A stretch of DNA of 64,000 nt, taken from assembly GCA_016858145.1 (NCBI GenBank), contig JAEHOE010000239.1, positions 1 to 64,000 of the forward strand, in the 5' to 3' direction. The notes beneath the pieces are model-generated. The model was given only the letters and a program-made list of their open reading frames with translations, did no database searches and had not been told where the DNA came from. The position numbers and the translations under genes were made by a program. Positions 35,094 through 48,700 of this stretch are shown piece after piece (the stretch's first letter is position 1; the number at the start of each line of letters is the position of its first letter). The stretch is from Edaphochlamys debaryana. Its lineage: Eukaryota > Chlorophyta > Chlorophyceae > Chlamydomonadales.

Positions 35094-36665
35094 TCACGGC
35101 CGTGAGTGGGGCGGGGGCGTCGCCCCTGAAATCCCGCCTGTCCGTGCTGACGTACCCACCGGATGGCTAGCCGGCTCTGCCGCTCCGCCCCGCTGCCCCA
35201 GCACGCCCATCACGTCGTCGCCCAGCCGCCCGCCCAGCGCCAGTGCCTCGAGCGCCTCCAGCGCATGGTTGCGAAGGAACGTCAGCACCGCACTCCGCCG
35301 CCGCCCAGGCCCCTCCGGCCCGCCGGCGGCCCCGGCCTCCTCCGCCCCGCCGGCGCTGGCACCGCTGCCTCCACGTGACCCCGCCCCGCTGAAGAAAATG
35401 TCGTACAGCTCCTGCCACTGCGGCGGGTGCAGGATGAGCTCCGCAGCCTGCGCCCCCGCCCGTGAGAGCAGGAGGCCCTCCAGCTGCTCCTTCAGCAGGG
35501 CGTTGAAGGCGCTCATGTGCCGGCCGGGCCCGGGGTGCTCGCCGGCGGCGGGTGGGGGCAGGTGGGGCGGCTCCTGCTGCCGTTGGGCGGTGTCGGGTCC
35601 CTGCTGGGGAGAGGAGCGGTTGGCTGTGAGTGGACACACAACGACAATGCAGGGGAAGCACGCTTGATGACTGGCCGTGAGGAAGAGGGGACGGGTCACA
35701 CGCATGTCGAGTTGCAAAGCGCTGAAGGGGCACCAACCGCGCACCCCCCTTACCCGAGCAGGGGCCGCCGCGGTGCTGTCAGGAGCACCACAGCGGTCGG
35801 GGGAGGCCAAGGTCAGCAGCTGGCGCCGGCGCTGCGGGGCCACAGCCAGGGGGCATCGCAGCAGCGTCAGTACTCGGCCAAGCCCAGCCACCAACTTCGA
35901 AGGGCTCGGAGCCTCAGCGCTCAGCAAGTTGGTGTAAGGGACATCGGATACCGGCTCCGACTGCCCCATCCGTCCAACCCCAAAGTTGCCGCTCACCTTG
36001 GCCAGGGGCACGTCCTCATCCCTTTCCTCCTGCCCCGCTGCGCTTGCTGCGGCGGAAGGGTGCAAAGGTCCCGAGGCCAGCGGCTGGCCGGGAGGCGCCG
36101 CCGCAGCCGTGGCGGGCCGGTGCAGGGCCCTTGGCACGGCCGCCTCAGCAGCTGCGGTGCCGCCCAACTCCCCCGCCTGCGTCACCTCCTCCAGAACCAG
36201 CCCGGCAAGCGAAGCCAGGTAGGTGTGGGCGTCCGGCCCGGTCCACTGCGCTGCCACGCCCTGATCCATCCCCGACTGATGCTGTTGCACCAATCCCTCC
36301 TGCTCCTTGTGCCCCTTTGCTGCCGCTTCGCTCCCGCCCCCGCCGCTGCTGGCCGCTAGACCGCCTCCTTCCCTCGTCGCCAGTAGCCCCTGCAGCTGGG
36401 GCCAGGCGTGAGCCCGAATGAGCTCCGTGGCGCGCGGTGCCAGGGGCGAACGCAGCACGCGCCTCAGCTCCTGCTCGAGGGCCGCGTGCTGCGTGCTGAG
36501 CGGCCAGCCCCCCCGTCCAGCAGCAGGGCCCACGCCCGCCAGGCCTGGCCCGCCGTGCGCCGGCTGGGAGCCCGCACCCATACGCTGCTCAGCTGACAAA
36601 GCGCGGGCCGGCACAGGTAGGGGGGCGGTCAGGGGCTGCTGCAGCGCAGCCTGGATGGCTGGGTC
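35094..36665 (-). CDS. 3' part of an uncharacterised gene beside the satellite array
   Basis: Family not recognised. Exons: 36665-35754 and 35603-35094 (TGA), in phase, 473 residues. The exon starts after a good acceptor (CCCCGCAG before 36665) with DPAIQAALQQPL, so the gene continues upstream, towards or into the array at 36741. The predicted intron 35753-35604 (GTAAGG donor, CCCCAG acceptor) is 150 bp with no in-frame stop, so its retention would add 50 residues. Two similar helical segments recur: EQELRRVLRSPLAPRATELI...W..LQGLL near the start and KEQLEGLLLSRAGAQAAELI...W.ELYDIFF near residue 350. Long Ala/Gly/Ser-rich linkers separate them. No catalytic motif, signal peptide or membrane span is seen. 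Confidence 0.6.
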   Translation of the reverse strand, partial: DPAIQAALQQPLTAPLPVPARALSAEQRMGAGSQPAHGGPGLAGVGPAAGRGGWPLSTQHAALEQELRRVLRSPLAPRATELIRAHAWPQLQGLLATREGGGLAASSGGGGSEAAAKGHKEQEGLVQQHQSGMDQGVAAQWTGPDAHTYLASLAGLVLEEVTQAGELGGTAAAEAAVPRALHRPATAAAAPPGQPLASGPLHPSAAASAAGQEERDEDVPLAKVSGNFGVGRMGQSEPVSDVPYTNLLSAEAPSPSKLVAGLGRVLTLLRCPLAVAPQRRRQLLTLASPDRCGAPDSTAAAPARVRGVRGWCPFSALQLDMRVTRPLFLTASHQACFPCIVVVCPLTANRSSPQQGPDTAQRQQEPPHLPPPAAGEHPGPGRHMSAFNALLKEQLEGLLLSRAGAQAAELILHPPQWQELYDIFFSGAGSRGGSGASAGGAEEAGAAGGPEGPGRRRSAVLTFLRNHALEALEALALGGRLGDDVMGVLGQRGGAAEPASHPVGTSARTGGISGATPPPHSRP

Positions 36666-36740
36666 CTGCGGGGAGTGGGAAGGGGAGGAATGAGGAGAGG
36701 CGGCGTCAGGATGAATGCCTTGTTGGAACCTGCAACCTGC

Positions 36741-39700
36741 ATGGATCGTTCATACCATGATGAAAACTGCCCATCCCATCAGCACTGGGCACATAAGCAT
36801 CATTGGGCCAGATCAGTAGTACGGTGGGGGACCACGTGCGAACCCCTGGTGACGATCTGTATTGCTCCATTTTGGGCCTGCGCCTGCCCCGTGGGGGCCC
36901 CTGCGCGCGCCCCCTCGGGGGAGCCCTGCCCGTGTGAGCCAGCACCTGCCGGAGCGGGAAAGGCTGGCATGCGCGTCTTGCTATGTGATATAATCGAGAG
37001 CTGCTCGCAGAGCTGCTCGGCTGGGGGCTGGCAAGGGAGGCAAGGAGGGGGAGGCGGAGGAACAGGGCTAGGCCCCCCACACCCGCACCCCCCCGCCCTC
37101 GGCACCCCACCTGCCCCCAACCGCTTGCAGCCGGGGTCCGCCGTCGCAGCCACCGACTCACAGCCCCCAAGGCGTGCTGCTGCTTGAGTGCTGAGCAATC
37201 TAGTGGCGCCACAGAGGCCAGGCCGGGGTGGGAGTCGCAGGGCTGCGAGCAGCGCGATGGAGGTCGCGAAATTCGGGGTCAGAGCTCTACCACCGCCGCA
37301 GCGCTTCACCAGCCGCAAGCACCAGCGTGTACAGCTTTTGAAGCTCTACTGCAAGGGCACAACGCCGCGCTTTGCACTTCTAGCGCCCTGGGCGTGAGAG
37401 CGAAACCGCTGGAGCCCACCCCAGCGCCCAGGGGCGAGCTGGGCAGACAGCGAAGGAGCTCTAGAACGCGCTGGAAGGGCAGGGAGGCGCACGCAGCCGG
37501 CGGCCAAGGGACCGAACCCTCCAACGGCGCTGCAAGGCGGCCGAGAGCCCTTGGCCAGACGCAAACTCGGGGATCTGGCCCTGACCCGCGTGCCCTTTGG
37601 CATGGATCGTTCATACCATGATGAAAACTGCCCATCCCATCAGCACTGGGCACATAAGCATCATTGGGCCAGATCAGTAGTACGGTGGGGGACCACGTGC
37701 GAACCCCTGGTGACGATCTGTATTGCTCCATTTTGGGCCTGCGCCTGCCCCGTGGGGGCCCCTGCGCGCGCCCCCTCGGGGGAGCCCTGCCCGTGTGAGC
37801 CAGCACCTGCCGGAGCGGGAAAGGCTGGCATGCGCGTCTTGCTATGTGATATAATCGAGAGCTGCTCGCAGAGCTGCTCGGCTGGGGGCTGGCAAGGGAG
37901 GCAAGGAGGGGGAGGCGGAGGAACAGGGCTAGGCCCCCCACACCCGCACCCCCCCGCCCTCGGCACCCCACCTGCCCCCAACCGCTTGCAGCCGGGGTCC
38001 GCCGTCGCAGCCACCGACTCACAGCCCCCAAGGCGTGCTGCTGCTTGAGTGCTGAGCAATCTAGTGGCGCCACAGAGGCCAGGCCGGGGTGGGAGTCGCA
38101 GGGCTGCGAGCAGCGCGATGGAGGTCGCGAAATTCGGGGTCAGAGCTCTACCACCGCCGCAGCGCTTCACCAGCCGCAAGCACCAGCGTGTACAGCTTTT
38201 GAAGCTCTACTGCAAGGGCACAACGCCGCGCTTTGCACTTCTAGCGCCCTGGGCGTGAGAGCGAAACCGCTGGAGCCCACCCCAGCGCCCAGGGGCGAGC
38301 TGGGCAGACAGCGAAGGAGCTCTAGAACGCGCTGGAAGGGCAGGGAGGCGCACGCAGCCGGCGGCCAAGGGACCGAACCCTCCAACGGCGCTGCAAGGCG
38401 GCCGAGAGCCCTTGGCCAGACGCAAACTCGGGGATCTGGCCCTGACCCGCGTGCCCTTTGGCATGGATCGTTCATACCATGATGAAAACTGCCCATCCCA
38501 TCAGCACTGGGCACATAAGCATCATTGGGCCAGATCAGTAGTACGGTGGGGGACCACGTGCGAACCCCTGGTGACGATCTGTATTGCTCCATTTTGGGCC
38601 TGCGCCTGCCCCGCGGGGGCCCCTGCGCGCGCCCCCTCGGGGGAGCCCTGCCCGTGTGAGCCAGCACCTGCCGGAGCGGGAAAGGCTGGCATGCGCGTCT
38701 TGCTATGTGATATAATTGCTCCATTTTGGGCCTGCGCCTGCCCCGCGGGGGCCCCTGCGCGCGCCCCCTCGGGGGAGCCCTGCCCGTGTGAGCCAGCACC
38801 TGCCGGAGCGGGAAAGGCTGGCATGCGCGTCTTGCTATGTGATATAATCGAGAGCTGCTCGCAGAGCTGCTCGGCTGGGGGCTGGCAAGGGAGGCAAGGA
38901 GGGGGAGGCGGAGGAACAGGGCTAGGCCCCCCACACCCGCACCCCCCCGCCCTCGGCACCCCACCTGCCCCCAACCGCTTGCAGCCGGGGTCCGCCGTCG
39001 CAGCCACCGACTCACAGCCCCCAAGGCGTGCTGCTGCTTGAGTGCTGAGCAATCTAGTGGCGCCACAGAGGCCAGGCCGGGGTGGGAGTCGCAGGGCTGC
39101 GAGCAGCGCGATGGAGGTCGCGAAATTCGGGGTCAGAGCTCTACCACCGCCGCAGCGCTTCACCAGCCGCAAGCACCAGCGTGTACAGCTTTTGAAGCTC
39201 TACTGCAAGGGCACAACGCCGCGCTTTGCACTTCTAGCGCCCTGGGCGTGAGAGCGAAACCGCTGGAGCCCACCCCAGCGCCCAGGGGCGAGCTGGGCAG
39301 ACAGCGAAGGAGCTCTAGAACGCGCTGGAAGGGCAGGGAGGCGCACGCAGCCGGCGGCCAAGGGACCGAACCCTCCAACGGCGCTGCAAGGCGGCCGAGA
39401 GCCCTTGGCCAGACGCAAACTCGGGGATCTGGCCCTGACCCGCGTGCCCTTTGGCATGGATCGTTCATACCATGATGAAAACTGCCCATCCCATCAGCAC
39501 TGGGCACATAAGCATCATTGGGCCAGATCAGTAGTACGGTGGGGGACCACGTGCGAACCCCTGGTGACGATCTGTATTGCTCCATTTTGGGCCTGCGCCT
39601 GCCCCGCGGGGGCCCCTGCGCGCGCCCCCTCGGGGGAGCCCTGCCCGTGTGAGCCAGCACCTGCCGGAGCGGGAAAGGCTGGCATGCGCGTCTTGCTATG

Positions 39701-42700
39701 TGATATAATCGAGAGCTGCTCGCAGAGCTGCTCGGCTGGGGGCTGGCAAGGGAGGCAAGGAGGGGGAGGCGGAGGAACAGGGCTAGGCCCCCCACACCCG
39801 CACCCCCCCGCCCTCGGCACCCCACCTGCCCCCAACCGCTTGCAGCCGGGGTCCGCCGTCGCAGCCACCGACTCACAGCCCCCAAGGCGTGCTGCTGCTT
39901 GAGTGCTGAGCAATCTAGTGGCGCCACAGAGGCCAGGCCGGGGTGGGAGTCGCAGGGCTGCGAGCAGCGCGATGGAGGTCGCGAAATTCGGGGTCAGAGC
40001 TCTACCACCGCCGCAGCGCTTCACCAGCCGCAAGCACCAGCGTGTACAGCTTTTGAAGCTCTACTGCAAGGGCACAACGCCGCGCTTTGCACTTCTAGCG
40101 CCCTGGGCGTGAGAGCGAAACCGCTGGAGCCCACCCCAGCGCCCAGGGGCGAGCTGGGCAGACAGCGAAGGAGCTCTAGAACGCGCTGGAAGGGCAGGGA
40201 GGCGCACGCAGCCGGCGGCCAAGGGACCGAACCCTCCAACGGCGCTGCAAGGCGGCCGAGAGCCCTTGGCCAGACGCAAACTCGGGGATCTGGCCCTGAC
40301 CCGCGTGCCCTTTGGCATGGATCGTTCATACCATGATGAAAACTGCCCATCCCATCAGCACTGGGCACATAAGCATCATTGGGCCAGATCAGTAGTACGG
40401 TGGGGGACCACGTGCGAACCCCTGGTGACGATCTGTATTGCTCCATTTTGGGCCTGCGCCTGCCCCGCGGGGGCCCCTGCGCGCGCCCCCTCGGGGGAGC
40501 CCTGCCCGTGTGAGCCAGCACCTGCCGGAGCGGGAAAGGCTGGCATGCGCGTCTTGCTATGTGATATAATCGAGAGCTGCTCGCAGAGCTGCTCGGCTGG
40601 GGGCTGGCAAGGGAGGCAAGGAGGGGGAGGCGGAGGAACAGGGCTAGGCCCCCCACACCCGCACCCCCCCGCCCTCGGCACCCCACCTGCCCCCAACCGC
40701 TTGCAGCCGGGGTCCGCCGTCGCAGCCACCGACTCACAGCCCCCAAGGCGTGCTGCTGCTTGAGTGCTGAGCAATCTAGTGGCGCCACAGAGGCCAGGCC
40801 GGGGTGGGAGTCGCAGGGCTGCGAGCAGCGCGATGGAGGTCGCGAAATTCGGGGTCAGAGCTCTACCACCGCCGCAGCGCTTCACCAGCCGCAAGCACCA
40901 GCGTGTACAGCTTTTGAAGCTCTACTGCAAGGGCACAACGCCGCGCTTTGCACTTCTAGCGCCCTGGGCGTGAGAGCGAAACCGCTGGAGCCCACCCCAG
41001 CGCCCAGGGGCGAGCTGGGCAGACAGCGAAGGAGCTCTAGAACGCGCTGGAAGGGCAGGGAGGCGCACGCAGCCGGCGGCCAAGGGACCGAACCCTCCAA
41101 CGGCGCTGCAAGGCGGCCGAGAGCCCTTGGCCAGACGCAAACTCGGGGATCTGGCCCTGACCCGCGTGCCCTTTGGCATGGATCGTTCATACCATGATGA
41201 AAACTGCCCATCCCATCAGCACTGGGCACATAAGCATCATTGGGCCAGATCAGTAGTACGGTGGGGGACCACGTGCGAACCCCTGGTGACGATCTGTATT
41301 GCTCCATTTTGGGCCTGCGCCTGCCCCGCGGGGGCCCCTGCGCGCGCCCCCTCGGGGGAGCCCTGCCCGTGTGAGCCAGCACCTGCCGGAGCGGGAAAGG
41401 CTGGCATGCGCGTCTTGCTATGTGATATAATCGAGAGCTGCTCGCAGAGCTGCTCGGCTGGGGGCTGGCAAGGGAGGCAAGGAGGGGGAGGCGGAGGAAC
41501 AGGGCTAGGCCCCCCACACCCGCACCCCCCCGCCCTCGGCACCCCACCTGCCCCCAACCGCTTGCAGCCGGGGTCCGCCGTCGCAGCCACCGACTCACAG
41601 CCCCCAAGGCGTGCTGCTGCTTGAGTGCTGAGCAATCTAGTGGCGCCACAGAGGCCAGGCCGGGGTGGGAGTCGCAGGGCTGCGAGCAGCGCGATGGAGG
41701 TCGCGAAATTCGGGGTCAGAGCTCTACCACCGCCGCAGCGCTTCACCAGCCGCAAGCACCAGCGTGTACAGCTTTTGAAGCTCTACTGCAAGGGCACAAC
41801 GCCGCGCTTTGCACTTCTAGCGCCCTGGGCGTGAGAGCGAAACCGCTGGAGCCCACCCCAGCGCCCAGGGGCGAGCTGGGCAGACAGCGAAGGAGCTCTA
41901 GAACGCGCTGGAAGGGCAGGGAGGCGCACGCAGCCGGCGGCCAAGGGACCGAACCCTCCAACGGCGCTGCAAGGCGGCCGAGAGCCCTTGGCCAGACGCA
42001 AACTCGGGGATCTGGCCCTGACCCGCGTGCCCTTTGGCATGGATCGTTCATACCATGATGAAAACTGCCCATCCCATCAGCACTGGGCACATAAGCATCA
42101 TTGGGCCAGATCAGTAGTACGGTGGGGGACCACGTGCGAACCCCTGGTGACGATCTGTATTGCTCCATTTTGGGCCTGCGCCTGCCCCGCGGGGGCCCCT
42201 GCGCGCGCCCCCTCGGGGGAGCCCTGCCCGTGTGAGCCAGCACCTGCCGGAGCGGGAAAGGCTGGCATGCGCGTCTTGCTATGTGATATAATCGAGAGCT
42301 GCTCGCAGAGCTGCTCGGCTGGGGGCTGGCAAGGGAGGCAAGGAGGGGGAGGCGGAGGAACAGGGCTAGGCCCCCCACACCCGCACCCCCCCGCCCTCGG
42401 CACCCCACCTGCCCCCAACCGCTTGCAGCCGGGGTCCGCCGTCGCAGCCACCGACTCACAGCCCCCAAGGCGTGCTGCTGCTTGAGTGCTGAGCAATCTA
42501 GTGGCGCCACAGAGGCCAGGCCGGGGTGGGAGTCGCAGGGCTGCGAGCAGCGCGATGGAGGTCGCGAAATTCGGGGTCAGAGCTCTACCACCGCCGCAGC
42601 GCTTCACCAGCCGCAAGCACCAGCGTGTACAGCTTTTGAAGCTCTACTGCAAGGGCACAACGCCGCGCTTTGCACTTCTAGCGCCCTGGGCGTGAGAGCG

Positions 42701-45700
42701 AAACCGCTGGAGCCCACCCCAGCGCCCAGGGGCGAGCTGGGCAGACAGCGAAGGAGCTCTAGAACGCGCTGGAAGGGCAGGGAGGCGCACGCAGCCGGCG
42801 GCCAAGGGACCGAACCCTCCAACGGCGCTGCAAGGCGGCCGAGAGCCCTTGGCCAGACGCAAACTCGGGGATCTGGCCCTGACCCGCGTGCCCTTTGGCA
42901 TGGATCGTTCATACCATGATGAAAACTGCCCATCCCATCAGCACTGGGCACATAAGCATCATTGGGCCAGATCAGTAGTACGGTGGGGGACCACGTGCGA
43001 ACCCCTGGTGACGATCTGTATTGCTCCATTTTGGGCCTGCGCCTGCCCCGCGGGGGCCCCTGCGCGCGCCCCCTCGGGGGAGCCCTGCCCGTGTGAGCCA
43101 GCACCTGCCGGAGCGGGAAAGGCTGGCATGCGCGTCTTGCTATGTGATATAATCGAGAGCTGCTCGCAGAGCTGCTCGGCTGGGGGCTGGCAAGGGAGGC
43201 AAGGAGGGGGAGGCGGAGGAACAGGGCTAGGCCCCCCACACCCGCACCCCCCCGCCCTCGGCACCCCACCTGCCCCCAACCGCTTGCAGCCGGGGTCCGC
43301 CGTCGCAGCCACCGACTCACAGCCCCCAAGGCGTGCTGCTGCTTGAGTGCTGAGCAATCTAGTGGCGCCACAGAGGCCAGGCCGGGGTGGGAGTCGCAGG
43401 GCTGCGAGCAGCGCGATGGAGGTCGCGAAATTCGGGGTCAGAGCTCTACCACCGCCGCAGCGCTTCACCAGCCGCAAGCACCAGCGTGTACAGCTTTTGA
43501 AGCTCTACTGCAAGGGCACAACGCCGCGCTTTGCACTTCTAGCGCCCTGGGCGTGAGAGCGAAACCGCTGGAGCCCACCCCAGCGCCCAGGGGCGAGCTG
43601 GGCAGACAGCGAAGGAGCTCTAGAACGCGCTGGAAGGGCAGGGAGGCGCACGCAGCCGGCGGCCAAGGGACCGAACCCTCCAACGGCGCTGCAAGGCGGC
43701 CGAGAGCCCTTGGCCAGACGCAAACTCGGGGATCTGGCCCTGACCCGCGTGCCCTTTGGCATGGATCGTTCATACCATGATGAAAACTGCCCATCCCATC
43801 AGCACTGGGCACATAAGCATCATTGGGCCAGATCAGTAGTACGGTGGGGGACCACGTGCGAACCCCTGGTGACGATCTGTATTGCTCCATTTTGGGCCTG
43901 CGCCTGCCCCGCGGGGGCCCCTGCGCGCGCCCCCTCGGGGGAGCCCTGCCCGTGTGAGCCAGCACCTGCCGGAGCGGGAAAGGCTGGCATGCGCGTCTTG
44001 CTATGTGATATAATCGAGAGCTGCTCGCAGAGCTGCTCGGCTGGGGGCTGGCAAGGGAGGCAAGGAGGGGGAGGCGGAGGAACAGGGCTAGGCCCCCCAC
44101 ACCCGCACCCCCCCGCCCTCGGCACCCCACCTGCCCCCAACCGCTTGCAGCCGGGGTCCGCCGTCGCAGCCACCGACTCACAGCCCCCAAGGCGTGCTGC
44201 TGCTTGAGTGCTGAGCAATCTAGTGGCGCCACAGAGGCCAGGCCGGGGTGGGAGTCGCAGGGCTGCGAGCAGCGCGATGGAGGTCGCGAAATTCGGGGTC
44301 AGAGCTCTACCACCGCCGCAGCGCTTCACCAGCCGCAAGCACCAGCGTGTACAGCTTTTGAAGCTCTACTGCAAGGGCACAACGCCGCGCTTTGCACTTC
44401 TAGCGCCCTGGGCGTGAGAGCGAAACCGCTGGAGCCCACCCCAGCGCCCAGGGGCGAGCTGGGCAGACAGCGAAGGAGCTCTAGAACGCGCTGGAAGGGC
44501 AGGGAGGCGCACGCAGCCGGCGGCCAAGGGACCGAACCCTCCAACGGCGCTGCAAGGCGGCCGAGAGCCCTTGGCCAGACGCAAACTCGGGGATCTGGCC
44601 CTGACCCGCGTGCCCTTTGGCATGGATCGTTCATACCATGATGAAAACTGCCCATCCCATCAGCACTGGGCACATAAGCATCATTGGGCCAGATCAGTAG
44701 TACGGTGGGGGACCACGTGCGAACCCCTGGTGACGATCTGTATTGCTCCATTTTGGGCCTGCGCCTGCCCCGCGGGGGCCCCTGCGCGCGCCCCCTCGGG
44801 GGAGCCCTGCCCGTGTGAGCCAGCACCTGCCGGAGCGGGAAAGGCTGGCATGCGCGTCTTGCTATGTGATATAATCGAGAGCTGCTCGCAGAGCTGCTCG
44901 GCTGGGGGCTGGCAAGGGAGGCAAGGAGGGGGAGGCGGAGGAACAGGGCTAGGCCCCCCACACCCGCACCCCCCCGCCCTCGGCACCCCACCTGCCCCCA
45001 ACCGCTTGCAGCCGGGGTCCGCCGTCGCAGCCACCGACTCACAGCCCCCAAGGCGTGCTGCTGCTTGAGTGCTGAGCAATCTAGTGGCGCCACAGAGGCC
45101 AGGCCGGGGTGGGAGTCGCAGGGCTGCGAGCAGCGCGATGGAGGTCGCGAAATTCGGGGTCAGAGCTCTACCACCGCCGCAGCGCTTCACCAGCCGCAAG
45201 CACCAGCGTGTACAGCTTTTGAAGCTCTACTGCAAGGGCACAACGCCGCGCTTTGCACTTCTAGCGCCCTGGGCGTGAGAGCGAAACCGCTGGAGCCCAC
45301 CCCAGCGCCCAGGGGCGAGCTGGGCAGACAGCGAAGGAGCTCTAGAACGCGCTGGAAGGGCAGGGAGGCGCACGCAGCCGGCGGCCAAGGGACCGAACCC
45401 TCCAACGGCGCTGCAAGGCGGCCGAGAGCCCTTGGCCAGACGCAAACTCGGGGATCTGGCCCTGACCCGCGTGCCCTTTGGCATGGATCGTTCATACCAT
45501 GATGAAAACTGCCCATCCCATCAGCACTGGGCACATAAGCATCATTGGGCCAGATCAGTAGTACGGTGGGGGACCACGTGCGAACCCCTGGTGACGATCT
45601 GTATTGCTCCATTTTGGGCCTGCGCCTGCCCCGCGGGGGCCCCTGCGCGCGCCCCCTCGGGGGAGCCCTGCCCGTGTGAGCCAGCACCTGCCGGAGCGGG

Positions 45701-48700
45701 AAAGGCTGGCATGCGCGTCTTGCTATGTGATATAATCGAGAGCTGCTCGCAGAGCTGCTCGGCTGGGGGCTGGCAAGGGAGGCAAGGAGGGGGAGGCGGA
45801 GGAACAGGGCTAGGCCCCCCACACCCGCACCCCCCCGCCCTCGGCACCCCACCTGCCCCCAACCGCTTGCAGCCGGGGTCCGCCGTCGCAGCCACCGACT
45901 CACAGCCCCCAAGGCGTGCTGCTGCTTGAGTGCTGAGCAATCTAGTGGCGCCACAGAGGCCAGGCCGGGGTGGGAGTCGCAGGGCTGCGAGCAGCGCGAT
46001 GGAGGTCGCGAAATTCGGGGTCAGAGCTCTACCACCGCCGCAGCGCTTCACCAGCCGCAAGCACCAGCGTGTACAGCTTTTGAAGCTCTACTGCAAGGGC
46101 ACAACGCCGCGCTTTGCACTTCTAGCGCCCTGGGCGTGAGAGCGAAACCGCTGGAGCCCACCCCAGCGCCCAGGGGCGAGCTGGGCAGACAGCGAAGGAG
46201 CTCTAGAACGCGCTGGAAGGGCAGGGAGGCGCACGCAGCCGGCGGCCAAGGGACCGAACCCTCCAACGGCGCTGCAAGGCGGCCGAGAGCCCTTGGCCAG
46301 ACGCAAACTCGGGGATCTGGCCCTGACCCGCGTGCCCTTTGGCATGGATCGTTCATACCATGATGAAAACTGCCCATCCCATCAGCACTGGGCACATAAG
46401 CATCATTGGGCCAGATCAGTAGTACGGTGGGGGACCACGTGCGAACCCCTGGTGACGATCTGTATTGCTCCATTTTGGGCCTGCGCCTGCCCCGCGGGGG
46501 CCCCTGCGCGCGCCCCCTCGGGGGAGCCCTGCCCGTGTGAGCCAGCACCTGCCGGAGCGGGAAAGGCTGGCATGCGCGTCTTGCTATGTGATATAATCGA
46601 GAGCTGCTCGCAGAGCTGCTCGGCTGGGGGCTGGCAAGGGAGGCAAGGAGGGGGAGGCGGAGGAACAGGGCTAGGCCCCCCACACCCGCACCCCCCCGCC
46701 CTCGGCACCCCACCTGCCCCCAACCGCTTGCAGCCGGGGTCCGCCGTCGCAGCCACCGACTCACAGCCCCCAAGGCGTGCTGCTGCTTGAGTGCTGAGCA
46801 ATCTAGTGGCGCCACAGAGGCCAGGCCGGGGTGGGAGTCGCAGGGCTGCGAGCAGCGCGATGGAGGTCGCGAAATTCGGGGTCAGAGCTCTACCACCGCC
46901 GCAGCGCTTCACCAGCCGCAAGCACCAGCGTGTACAGCTTTTGAAGCTCTACTGCAAGGGCACAACGCCGCGCTTTGCACTTCTAGCGCCCTGGGCGTGA
47001 GAGCGAAACCGCTGGAGCCCACCCCAGCGCCCAGGGGCGAGCTGGGCAGACAGCGAAGGAGCTCTAGAACGCGCTGGAAGGGCAGGGAGGCGCACGCAGC
47101 CGGCGGCCAAGGGACCGAACCCTCCAACGGCGCTGCAAGGCGGCCGAGAGCCCTTGGCCAGACGCAAACTCGGGGATCTGGCCCTGACCCGCGTGCCCTT
47201 TGGCATGGATCGTTCATACCATGATGAAAACTGCCCATCCCATCAGCACTGGGCACATAAGCATCATTGGGCCAGATCAGTAGTACGGTGGGGGACCACG
47301 TGCGAACCCCTGGTGACGATCTGTATTGCTCCATTTTGGGCCTGCGCCTGCCCCGCGGGGGCCCCTGCGCGCGCCCCCTCGGGGGAGCCCTGCCCGTGTG
47401 AGCCAGCACCTGCCGGAGCGGGAAAGGCTGGCATGCGCGTCTTGCTATGTGATATAATCGAGAGCTGCTCGCAGAGCTGCTCGGCTGGGGGCTGGCAAGG
47501 GAGGCAAGGAGGGGGAGGCGGAGGAACAGGGCTAGGCCCCCCACACCCGCACCCCCCCGCCCTCGGCACCCCACCTGCCCCCAACCGCTTGCAGCCGGGG
47601 TCCGCCGTCGCAGCCACCGACTCACAGCCCCCAAGGCGTGCTGCTGCTTGAGTGCTGAGCAATCTAGTGGCGCCACAGAGGCCAGGCCGGGGTGGGAGTC
47701 GCAGGGCTGCGAGCAGCGCGATGGAGGTCGCGAAATTCGGGGTCAGAGCTCTACCACCGCCGCAGCGCTTCACCAGCCGCAAGCACCAGCGTGTACAGCT
47801 TTTGAAGCTCTACTGCAAGGGCACAACGCCGCGCTTTGCACTTCTAGCGCCCTGGGCGTGAGAGCGAAACCGCTGGAGCCCACCCCAGCGCCCAGGGGCG
47901 AGCTGGGCAGACAGCGAAGGAGCTCTAGAACGCGCTGGAAGGGCAGGGAGGCGCACGCAGCCGGCGGCCAAGGGACCGAACCCTCCAACGGCGCTGCAAG
48001 GCGGCCGAGAGCCCTTGGCCAGACGCAAACTCGGGGATCTGGCCCTGACCCGCGTGCCCTTTGGCATGGATCGTTCATACCATGATGAAAACTGCCCATC
48101 CCATCAGCACTGGGCACATAAGCATCATTGGGCCAGATCAGTAGTACGGTGGGGGACCACGTGCGAACCCCTGGTGACGATCTGTATTGCTCCATTTTGG
48201 GCCTGCGCCTGCCCCGCGGGGGCCCCTGCGCGCGCCCCCTCGGGGGAGCCCTGCCCGTGTGAGCCAGCACCTGCCGGAGCGGGAAAGGCTGGCATGCGCG
48301 TCTTGCTATGTGATATAATCGAGAGCTGCTCGCAGAGCTGCTCGGCTGGGGGCTGGCAAGGGAGGCAAGGAGGGGGAGGCGGAGGAACAGGGCTAGGCCC
48401 CCCACACCCGCACCCCCCCGCCCTCGGCACCCCACCTGCCCCCAACCGCTTGCAGCCGGGGTCCGCCGTCGCAGCCACCGACTCACAGCCCCCAAGGCGT
48501 GCTGCTGCTTGAGTGCTGAGCAATCTAGTGGCGCCACAGAGGCCAGGCCGGGGTGGGAGTCGCAGGGCTGCGAGCAGCGCGATGGAGGTCGCGAAATTCG
48601 GGGTCAGAGCTCTACCACCGCCGCAGCGCTTCACCAGCCGCAAGCACCAGCGTGTACAGCTTTTGAAGCTCTACTGCAAGGGCACAACGCCGCGCTTTGC

